Below the pieces are notes generated by a model that made no database searches, was not told the origin of the DNA, and was given only the letters and a program-made list of their open reading frames with translations. The translations under genes were made by a program, and so were the position numbers. This document shows positions 56,814 through 64,000 of a stretch of DNA of 64,000 nt, one piece after another. Origin of the DNA: Aldehydirespirator sp965116865 (lineage in GTDB: Bacteria; Actinomycetota; Acidimicrobiia; Acidimicrobiales; Aldehydirespiratoraceae); assembly GCA_965116865.1 (NCBI GenBank), contig OZ220727.1, positions 2,232,001 to 2,296,000 on the forward strand. The letters run 5' to 3'. The first letter of the stretch is position 1; each line of letters begins with the position of its first letter.

Positions 56814-59387
56814 GTGAGCATCATTCGGCATGACGAAACGTCCCCGCCGCGGCCTCGTGGCCTCCTCACTGGAGCGCTGGTCGCCCTCGCCTTGGTGAGC
56901 TCTCTCGCCGCGGCGGTCCTGCTCGCCCCCAACACCGCCGGACACGCCGCGGCCCAGGCCACGGACGTCACAGTGTGGTCCGCGACCCTGACCGTCCAGG
57001 AGAACCTGGACACACCGCGTCTCGGTTACAATGGTTGCAGCAGTGTCGTTGCGGGGAAATGGTGCAGCGACACCGCCATCCTGAGCGACGATGAATTCAT
57101 CTACGACGACAGGCGATTCTTCATCCAAGAGATCTATAGTACAGGGGATAATCTCTTTGTCAGATTCAGAGGCACACCGACCAGCCACATGGATACGCAT
57201 ATGACTTTGCACGTCGGCGGGACCGCATTGGCCTTCACGGACGGCGACAATATAGCCGGCTGGGATCGTGATAACAACGTGTTGAGGAGTGAAACAGTCA
57301 GGCACTGGGGGAGTACACACTGGAATACAACCTGGGCACAGGATGAGACGGTCGCCTTGGAGTTGACCGTGCCCGCGGCCCATGCCAGGCGCGCGATCGC
57401 CTTCGGCCCCAGGCTCGCTTACGGCCCCGACCCCGTCCAAATCGACCTCGTCAAGGGCAACAGCACCTATTACACCGTAGAGCTGACCACCCAGCCCACC
57501 GGCACGGTCACCGTCACACCATCCTCCGGCGACACTGCAAAGTTGACCGTGCCTACCGCCGCGCTCACCTTCACCACCGACGACTGGAATCAGGCGCAGA
57601 CGGTCACCGTCACTGCTGCCAACCTATTCGACAACTCCGACATAGAGACGATCACCGTGAGCCACGACATCAGCGGAGCGGACTACGCCTCGGTCCCCAC
57701 CACCGATTTGGATGTGTACGTCTTTAGGTTTCCAGGCTTGATATTCTCGAAGCCGGCGCTGACCGTCACCGAGGGGGAGTCCTCAACGTACACCGTGGCG
57801 CTGGCATCGGCACCCACGACGAATGTGACACTGCATATCAACCAATCTGACTTCGACTTGACGGTGACCCCGAGCCATCCCAACCTAGGCGGCGGCTCTC
57901 TCACTTTCACCACCGCCAACTGGAACACGGCGCAGACGGTCACCGTCGCCGCGGGGCACGACCTTGACCTCCGTGACAAAGCGGACACGCTCATACACGT
58001 AGCCGAAAACTACCAAGACAGCCAAATCCACTTCAGAGTTGTTGAAGATTTTATCGTCACTGTCATCGACGACGACCAGACATTGATGATCATTGATGAC
58101 GCGATCGGCACAGAGGGCAACGATATGTTCTTCTCTGTGTTTCTCGACCCGGCGGTGGACGAAGTGGTGAGCGTGGACTGGGAGACGTCCGACGGCACGG
58201 CGAAAGCCGGTTCCGACTACACCGCAGGCTCGGGCACGTTGACGTTTCGACCGGGCGACTATCATAAGCACATAAAGATCCCGCTGATGTACGACGGCAC
58301 CAAAGGGCCGCGCGATACGCCCTCGTTGACGTTCACGTTAATGCTGGAGAACGCCACGAACGCCGAATTGCCGGACCCTCCGAGCGGGCTCGGCACCATC
58401 CTCATCGCCGCCAACAGGAAGGGGGGCGTGGCGATCGGGCCCCAGTCGCTGAGCATCCCAGCGGGCGGCGAGGGCCTCTACTGGGTCCACCTCGACCGCG
58501 GGGGCCGCGATGGGCAGTATAACAAAAACGCGACGGTAACGATAACCTCCGACAACGGCCGCGTGACGGTCGATCCCACGACCCTCACATTCACCGAAAA
58601 CAACTGGTACATAGCCCAAGCGGTGACCGTGAGCATGCCGGACGACGCCGACCCCGCGCTCGCCGCCACACTGAGCCACGAGGCCGACTTCGGCAGAGAC
58701 GGCAGAACACGCGAGACGGACACTGGCCCGACCGTCGCGGTGACCGTCGCCTACCAGGTCACCGGCGACGATGGCAGCCCGGGCGGTGGCGACGGCACGG
58801 GCGGTGGCGGCGGCACGGGCAGTAACAATCCCTGCGCCGCAGGCTTTGCGGACGCGGACTCCTTCGGCGTGCATGCCGAAGCCATCCAAGCCCTGTGCGC
58901 CGCGGGCATCACCAAAGGCTGCACCGCCGAGCCGCTGAACTACTGCCCCGCCGGCGCCGCGGTGACCCGAGCCCAGATGGCGTCGTTCCTGACCCGCGCC
59001 TTCAACCTCGAAACACCCGACGACGACGCAGGATTCGTCGACGCGGACTCCTTCGGCGTTCACGCCGACGCCATCGAAGCCCTGTACGCCGAGGGCATCA
59101 CCAAAGGCTGCACCACCGAGCCGCTGCGCTACTGCCCCAACGACCCGATCACCCGAGCCCAGATGGCATCGTTCCTGACCCGCGCCTTCAACCTCGAAAC
59201 ACCCGACGACGACGCAGGATTCGTCGACGCGGACTCCTTCGGCGTTCACGCCGACGCCATCGAAGCCCTGTACGCCGAGGGCATCACCAAAGGCTGCACC
59301 ACCGAGCCGCTGCGCTACTGCCCCAACGACCCGATCACCCGAGCCCAGATGGCGTCGTTCCTAGCCCGCGCCCTCAAACTCATCTAG
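56814..59387 (+). CDS. Secreted Calx-beta/SLH-domain protein
   Basis: The 857-residue product has a signal peptide (residues 15-48, with A-A-A-Q-A), several beta-sandwich domains including a Calx-beta domain (V-D-W-E-T-S-D-G-T-A-K-A-G-S-D-Y-T) and repeats with L-T-F-T-T-D-D-W-N-Q-A-Q-T-V-T-V, then a Gly-rich hinge and three SLH-like modules. Each SLH module has F-V-D-A-D-S-F-G-V-H, G-I-T-K-G-C, Y-C-P and T-R-A-Q-M-A-S-F-L. SLH modules anchor proteins to the cell wall, so this is probably a surface adhesin or S-layer-like protein. AGGAG precedes the GTG start. Confidence 0.85.
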   Translation: MSIIRHDETSPPRPRGLLTGALVALALVSSLAAAVLLAPNTAGHAAAQATDVTVWSATLTVQENLDTPRLGYNGCSSVVAGKWCSDTAILSDDEFIYDDRRFFIQEIYSTGDNLFVRFRGTPTSHMDTHMTLHVGGTALAFTDGDNIAGWDRDNNVLRSETVRHWGSTHWNTTWAQDETVALELTVPAAHARRAIAFGPRLAYGPDPVQIDLVKGNSTYYTVELTTQPTGTVTVTPSSGDTAKLTVPTAALTFTTDDWNQAQTVTVTAANLFDNSDIETITVSHDISGADYASVPTTDLDVYVFRFPGLIFSKPALTVTEGESSTYTVALASAPTTNVTLHINQSDFDLTVTPSHPNLGGGSLTFTTANWNTAQTVTVAAGHDLDLRDKADTLIHVAENYQDSQIHFRVVEDFIVTVIDDDQTLMIIDDAIGTEGNDMFFSVFLDPAVDEVVSVDWETSDGTAKAGSDYTAGSGTLTFRPGDYHKHIKIPLMYDGTKGPRDTPSLTFTLMLENATNAELPDPPSGLGTILIAANRKGGVAIGPQSLSIPAGGEGLYWVHLDRGGRDGQYNKNATVTITSDNGRVTVDPTTLTFTENNWYIAQAVTVSMPDDADPALAATLSHEADFGRDGRTRETDTGPTVAVTVAYQVTGDDGSPGGGDGTGGGGGTGSNNPCAAGFADADSFGVHAEAIQALCAAGITKGCTAEPLNYCPAGAAVTRAQMASFLTRAFNLETPDDDAGFVDADSFGVHADAIEALYAEGITKGCTTEPLRYCPNDPITRAQMASFLTRAFNLETPDDDAGFVDADSFGVHADAIEALYAEGITKGCTTEPLRYCPNDPITRAQMASFLARALKLI

Positions 59388-59419
59388 CGGCCCGAGCGGC
59401 TCATGTCACCGTCTCCCGC

Positions 59420-59485
59420 CCCCTGACCGTTCTTGATGCAGTCGACCCTCTGTGAGCGGCACAACTGCATCAAGAACGGCCGGGG
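59420..59485. repeat. Dispersed hairpin element, copy 2
   Basis: Arms 59425-59444 and 59462-59481 are inverted repeats; as a reverse complement the element matches 303-368. Differences between copies fall at paired positions and keep the stem paired. It lies 33 bp after the surface-protein stop codon. Confidence 0.78.
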
Positions 59486-60210
59486 TCCAGTGCCGTGACC
59501 GCGGCGTCGATGCGGCGGGCTGCGGCACCGGGCCAGAATCTCCGAGAATCGCGGCGCTGGTGCAACGCATCGGTCGGCAGAGCCCTCAGCACCAGGAGGC
59601 TCGCGGCTGGATCAGCGGCCGCCGGTCAAGGACGACACGATCAGCGGCCGTCGGTCAAGGACGACACGATCAGCGGCCGCCGGGCGGAGATGCTAATCTC
59701 GTCTGCCGGGCGCACCATCCCGATGCCGCACGTTCTCGACTGTGGATTCCCGTAGCACCGCCAAGCCTGGAATGCGCGATCCGAGGCGATTGATCGCCGG
59801 CCGATGCGCTGTCGAAGTCATCTGGGATTGCTGCCGAGGTTGACGGCAGAGTCTCAGTGACACCCGGTCACGCTGACACCCGGCGGCGGGTCAGCAGAGG
59901 TCTAGCGCTCGGGCCAGGAAAGACGCCGCACCCGCCGCCCGACCCAGCCCACCGGCAGGCACACCCAACGGCAGCGCGGCACCGGCAGAACGGCAGCGCC
60001 GGACCCGCCGCCCGACCCGCACACCCAGCGGCACCGGCAGAACGGCAGCGCCGGACCCGCCGCCCGACCCGCACACCCAGCGGCACCGGCAGAACGGCAG
60101 CGCCGGACCCGCCGCCCGACCCAGCCCACGGGCGGGCACACCCAGCGGCGGGTCAGGAGAGGTCTAGCGGCCTCCACTGGGGGCCGGTGCTGCTGACACC
60201 CAGCGGCGGG
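59486..60210. other. Gene-free stretch with several repeat families
   Basis: It contains a GGTCAAGGACGACACGATCA direct repeat (59625-59690) and a roughly 52-bp tandem array with GGCACCGGCAGAACGGCAGC (about 59960-60130). Two partial copies of the 3' end of the next gene, near 59884 and 60149, carry GGTCTAGCG with that gene's stop codon. No gene is supported. Confidence 0.7.
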
Positions 60211-63200
60211 TCAGGAGAGGTCTAGCGCTCGGGCCAGGAACGACGCCATCTGGGCCCGAGTGACCGGATCCTGCGGGCAGTAGCGCAACGGATCGGTGGA
60301 GCAGCCCCCGGTTATGCCCACCGCGAACAGGGCGCTGACGGCGGACGCGTGGACGTTGACGGCGGCCACGTCCACGAAGCGCACCAGCTGCCGACGCTCC
60401 GGCAGGTCGAGGGCGCGGGCCAGCAGCGACGCCATCTGGGCCCGAGTGACCGGATCCTGCGGGCAGTACCGCGGCGGATCGACGGAGCAGCCCCCGGTTA
60501 TGCCCTCCGCCAGCAGAGCGCCGATGGCGACCGCATGCACGCTGCGGGGAGCCACATCGACGAAAGCCGAGGTTCGCTGCCGCCCCGGCAGGTCGAGGGC
60601 GCGGGCCAGCAGCGACGCCATCTGGGCCCGAGTGACCGGATCCTGCGGGCAGTACCGCGGCGGATCGACGGAGCAGCCCCCGGTTATGCCCTCCGCCAGC
60701 AGAGCGCCGATGGCGACCGCATGCACGCTGCGGGGAGCCACATCGACGAAAGCCGCCGACGGCGCCCGGTCCTCCGGATCGTCGTCGACGGGGCCGATCG
60801 GTCCGAGTCCGATCGGCCCGATCGGTCTGACGGATACCTCGTCGTCGTCGACAGTGACGGCCAAGGTGGGGCCTTCCGTGACCGCGCCGTATCCGGTGAC
60901 GGTGTGGGTCAGCCCGGCGCGGTCGTCGGCGGAGTCGTCGTCGTGCAGCGCGCTCACCGTCACCGTCTGGGCCGTGCTGTAGTCAGCCGTGGTGAACGTG
61001 AGGCTCGCCGGCACGGCCGTCACGTCCGCGTTGTCCGAGCCGACCGCGATAGTCACGGCCCCCGCAGGCTGGGTGTAGAGCTGCACCTCGTAGGTCGCCT
61101 GGCCGCCCTCGTCAATGTTCAAGGACTGGGGCGCGACCAACACGCCGGGCTCGTCGTCGCGGATCGTGCCGGTCGCTTCGGCCGGCACGATCAGGACCGT
61201 CGCGCCGCCCATCTGAGCGTTGAAGAGCCGCACGACGACGGTCTCGTCGCCTTCGCGCTCGTCGTCGCCGCGGACGATGACGGTGACAGGTTTGGGGGTT
61301 CCGGCCTCGGCCGGGGCGAACGACAGCGACCCCTGCCTCGCCTCGTAGTCGCTGCCCGCAGTCGCGGTTCCGCCGCGGGTCTCGAAGTCGACGGTGACTT
61401 CGGATGAGGCGGTGCCGGTTAACGTCACCTGGAAGGTCATGTTCGAGCGGTCGCCGTCGTGTCCCTCCACGACCGTGCCGGCGTCGACGATCTCGATCTG
61501 CGGCTCGCGGTCGTCGTCGTTTATGGCCGCGGTGGCGGCGGACCTCGCGATCCTCACCGCCGTGTCGCCGGTCTGGCCCGACAGCGTCAGCGTGAACGTC
61601 TCGAGGTCTTCGTGGACGCTGTCGTCGGTGACCGTCACGTCGATCTGCTTGGACGTTTCGCCCGGGTCGAAAGTCAGCACCCCCGACGCGCCGGTGTAGT
61701 CGTCGCCGGCAGTGGCGGTTCCGTCCGCGGTCGCGTAGTTGACCGTCACCGTGAACCCCGATTCGGGTGTGAGCGTCACCGTGAACGCGGCGGAGCCGCT
61801 GTCCTCGGAGACGGTCACGTCGGCGACGGACAGCCGCGCCGGTCCGTCGTCGTCGACGACGGCGCCCTCGCCGCGGGCGCCTGGCCCGGTGTCGACGGCG
61901 GAGCCGTCGGGGCTCGACACCGTGACGACGATCGTCTCGTCGGTCTCCGCGACCTGGTCATCGGTCAACGCCACCGCGAATGTCTTGGAGGTGTCGCCCG
62001 GATCGAATGTGAGCACGCCCGACGACGAGGTGTAGTCGTCGCCGGCGGTGGCGGTTCCGTCCGCGGTCTGGTAGGCGACGGTCACGGTGCGGCCGCTCAC
62101 AGCGGCGAGCATCACGGTGAACTGCATCGTTGGGGAGTTCTCGGCGGCGGAGGCGGCCGCGACCGACACAGCCGGCGGGTCGTCGTTGTCGGTGATCGTG
62201 CCGGTCGCTTCGGCTTGGTCCAGCCCGGCCCGGCCCGACACGCCCGAGAGGGTCACAGTGAACGTCTCGTCGAGTTCGTCCGCAGCGTCGTCGGCTATCG
62301 CGACCGTGATCGTCTTGGATGTGTCGCCCGGCTCGAAGACGACTTCGCCGCCGCCGGCCGCGAAGTCCGCCTCCTCGGTCGCGGTGTCGTCCTCCGCCGC
62401 CGAGGCCTGCCACTGGACCGTGTTCCGGCCGTTTGACTCGATGTTGAGTTCCACGGTGAAGCTGATCGTGCCGGCATTCTCGGCGGCGATGGCGGAGCTG
62501 ACCGAGACCGCCGGGACGGGTTCGTCGTCTTCGATGGTGCCGATCGCGCGCGCCGTACGGATCGACGCGACAGGCGAGGGGGGCAAGCTCAACACGAGGT
62601 CGACGTAACGGCTGCCATTGCTGATCGAATCGTCCGACGTGGCCACGTCGATCTGACCGAACGTCTCCCCGGGCGCGAACGTGAATGCCGCGTCGGCGGC
62701 GGGTTCCGTGTAGTCGAATTCCGGTTCCACTGACGTGGCGGCGGCGCTCGACTTCGCTGCCGGGAGGCGGCTCGACGCGACTGTCCGGTAGTTGACCACC
62801 ACCGTCCGACCGCTCGGCGCGGACAGCGTGACCGGGAACCTCACCGGCCCGCCCTCGACTCCGCTGGCGTGATAGTCCGTCCCGTCGCCGAGCGGATCGA
62901 CGACGAAGCGATGCACCGACACGCGAGGCAGGGGGTCGTTGTCGGTGATGGTGCCGGTCGCGGTCGCGTCGGCCAAGGTCGCGTTGGCGGCGTTGTCGAG
63001 CGTCACCGTGAACGTCTCGTCGGCCTCGTCTATGCCGTCTCCCAGCACTGCCACGTCGAACGTGCTCGACATGGCGCCCGACGTGAACGTGAGCGTGCCC
63101 GACGACGAGGTGTAGTCCGCGCCGGCGGTGGCAGTGCCGTCGCTGGTGACCCAGCGCGCGGTCACGGTCTGCGCGGTGACGCCCAGCAGTTCCACAGTGA

Positions 63201-64000
63201 ACCTCATCGTCTTGGAGCCGCTGTCTCCCTCTTCGACGCCAGCGTCGTTGATCGACAGCCTCGCCGAGCCCTCGTTGTCGATGATGGTGCCGGTGGCGGC
63301 GGTGGTGCTGGTCAAGGTGGCGTTGGTCGGGGTCGACAGCCCGACCGTGAACGTCTCGTCGGCCTCGTCGATGTCGTCGCCGGCCACCGCCACCGCCAAC
63401 GTCTTGACGGTCGTGCCCGTCGCGAATGTGAGCGTGCCCGACACGGTCGTGAAGTCGACCCCCGCGGCAGCGGTGCCGGCGGCGGTCGCGTACCGCACCG
63501 TCACCGTCTTGGTGGTGACGGTGCTCAAACTCACCGTGAACGTGATCGTGTCGGTGTTCGATCCGTCGGGCTCGACCACGCTGCCGCCGGTGATCGACAC
63601 GGTCGGCGGGTCGTCGTTGTCGGTGATGGTGCCGGTCGCTGTGGTGTTGGCCAGGGTCGCGTCGTCGGGGTGCGACAGCTTGACGGTGAACGTCTCGTCG
63701 TTCTCATCGAGGGCGTCGTCGGCCACCGCCACCGCGAACGTCTGCGACGTGACGCCCGGCGCGAAGGTGAGCGTGCCCGACACGGTCGTGAAGTCGGCCC
63801 CCGCGGCAGCGGTGCCGGCGGCGGTCGCGTACCGCACCGTCACCTGTCGCCCGCTGACGGGGCTCAACGTCACCGTGAAGGAGATGTCGCTGTTCTCCGG
63901 CGCGGACACGCTGACGACGGACAGTCCCGGCAGGACGTCGTTGTCGCTCACGGTGCCGGTCGCGGTCGAGTCGGGCACACCGGCGTTGACGGCCCCGCTC
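60211..64000 (-). CDS. Giant secreted Calx-beta/SLH protein, partial at the window edge
   Basis: At least 1262 residues are present and the frame continues beyond 64000 (reading A-V-N-A-G-V-P-D-S-T-A-T-G at the edge), so the N-terminus is missing. About eight complete Calx-beta domains follow one another, each ending in A-T-G-T-I-T-D-N-D, with V-R-Y-A-T-A-A-G-T-A-A-A-G and F-T-V repeats that bind calcium. One further beta domain and three SLH-like modules with the G-C...Y-C-P cysteines end the chain. Two SLH modules are near-identical (180-bp duplication). It is likely a wall-anchored adhesin. Confidence 0.85.
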   Translation of the reverse strand, partial: SGAVNAGVPDSTATGTVSDNDVLPGLSVVSVSAPENSDISFTVTLSPVSGRQVTVRYATAAGTAAAGADFTTVSGTLTFAPGVTSQTFAVAVADDALDENDETFTVKLSHPDDATLANTTATGTITDNDDPPTVSITGGSVVEPDGSNTDTITFTVSLSTVTTKTVTVRYATAAGTAAAGVDFTTVSGTLTFATGTTVKTLAVAVAGDDIDEADETFTVGLSTPTNATLTSTTAATGTIIDNEGSARLSINDAGVEEGDSGSKTMRFTVELLGVTAQTVTARWVTSDGTATAGADYTSSSGTLTFTSGAMSSTFDVAVLGDGIDEADETFTVTLDNAANATLADATATGTITDNDPLPRVSVHRFVVDPLGDGTDYHASGVEGGPVRFPVTLSAPSGRTVVVNYRTVASSRLPAAKSSAAATSVEPEFDYTEPAADAAFTFAPGETFGQIDVATSDDSISNGSRYVDLVLSLPPSPVASIRTARAIGTIEDDEPVPAVSVSSAIAAENAGTISFTVELNIESNGRNTVQWQASAAEDDTATEEADFAAGGGEVVFEPGDTSKTITVAIADDAADELDETFTVTLSGVSGRAGLDQAEATGTITDNDDPPAVSVAAASAAENSPTMQFTVMLAAVSGRTVTVAYQTADGTATAGDDYTSSSGVLTFDPGDTSKTFAVALTDDQVAETDETIVVTVSSPDGSAVDTGPGARGEGAVVDDDGPARLSVADVTVSEDSGSAAFTVTLTPESGFTVTVNYATADGTATAGDDYTGASGVLTFDPGETSKQIDVTVTDDSVHEDLETFTLTLSGQTGDTAVRIARSAATAAINDDDREPQIEIVDAGTVVEGHDGDRSNMTFQVTLTGTASSEVTVDFETRGGTATAGSDYEARQGSLSFAPAEAGTPKPVTVIVRGDDEREGDETVVVRLFNAQMGGATVLIVPAEATGTIRDDEPGVLVAPQSLNIDEGGQATYEVQLYTQPAGAVTIAVGSDNADVTAVPASLTFTTADYSTAQTVTVSALHDDDSADDRAGLTHTVTGYGAVTEGPTLAVTVDDDEVSVRPIGPIGLGPIGPVDDDPEDRAPSAAFVDVAPRSVHAVAIGALLAEGITGGCSVDPPRYCPQDPVTRAQMASLLARALDLPGRQRTSAFVDVAPRSVHAVAIGALLAEGITGGCSVDPPRYCPQDPVTRAQMASLLARALDLPERRQLVRFVDVAAVNVHASAVSALFAVGITGGCSTDPLRYCPQDPVTRAQMASFLARALDLS

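Overview
The window is high-GC DNA (roughly two thirds G+C by eye) from an actinobacterium. CrgA, WhiB, a Dcd close to the mycobacterial bifunctional type, an Asp-type MurA, receiver and STAS regulators, and many leaderless genes (a TANNNT hexamer ending about 6-8 nt before an ATG or GTG) all point to Actinomycetota. The gene mix and the SLH-like secreted proteins suggest class Acidimicrobiia; this taxonomic placement is inference.

Layout. 0-7.5 kb: IS630 remnant, small membrane protein, crgA, dcd, aminotransferase, yaaA, tRNA-Gly, an MTA/SAH-type deaminase, a purine nucleoside phosphorylase remnant and an acetyltransferase fusion. 7.5-21.5 kb: IS607-type recombinase, a fused electron-transfer flavoprotein, RidA, a restriction-like nuclease, a fused indolepyruvate oxidoreductase, a GntR regulator, then remnants (vsr, tnpB, a NurA-like gene), OsmC and a glutamate-cysteine-ligase-like enzyme. 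21.4-29.5 kb: a compact xanthine-dehydrogenase-like gene whose N-terminal [2Fe-2S] module, together with a small membrane/coiled-coil gene, is present in four near-identical tandem units, ending at erpA. One junction site carries a 93-bp MITE (twice), an IS1380 element, or nothing. 29.6-41 kb: mrp (iron-sulfur), an SH3-like membrane protein, selA and selB (selenocysteine insertion), a whiB tandem duplication, NfeD, STAS and receiver proteins, tRNA-Pro, a frameshifted gene and a HTH gene with a decayed copy. 42.1-49.2 kb: a lower-GC defence-like island with two AbiE-type modules, a PD-(D/E)XK nuclease and a zinc-finger protein, bracketed by two internally deleted ISL3 elements. 49.6-56.3 kb: DUF4143 ATPase, tRNA-Ser, tadA, pabC-like, DM13 protein, murA. 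56.8-64 kb: two large secreted Calx-beta/SLH proteins, the second running off the window.

The strongest general feature is a very high density of tandem duplications, commonly with units of 72-76 bp, at unrelated loci. They repeatedly start or end at gene boundaries and so copy promoters, ribosome-binding sites, start codons or stop codons. Together with transposon remnants, MITEs and dispersed hairpin repeats this indicates a genome undergoing active local rearrangement.

Functional threads are iron-sulfur and electron transfer (erpA, mrp, [2Fe-2S] modules, ETF fusion, indolepyruvate oxidoreductase), selenoprotein synthesis (selA/selB), cell envelope (murA, crgA, SLH proteins) and defence. 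All functions are read from sequence alone; no database search was run.
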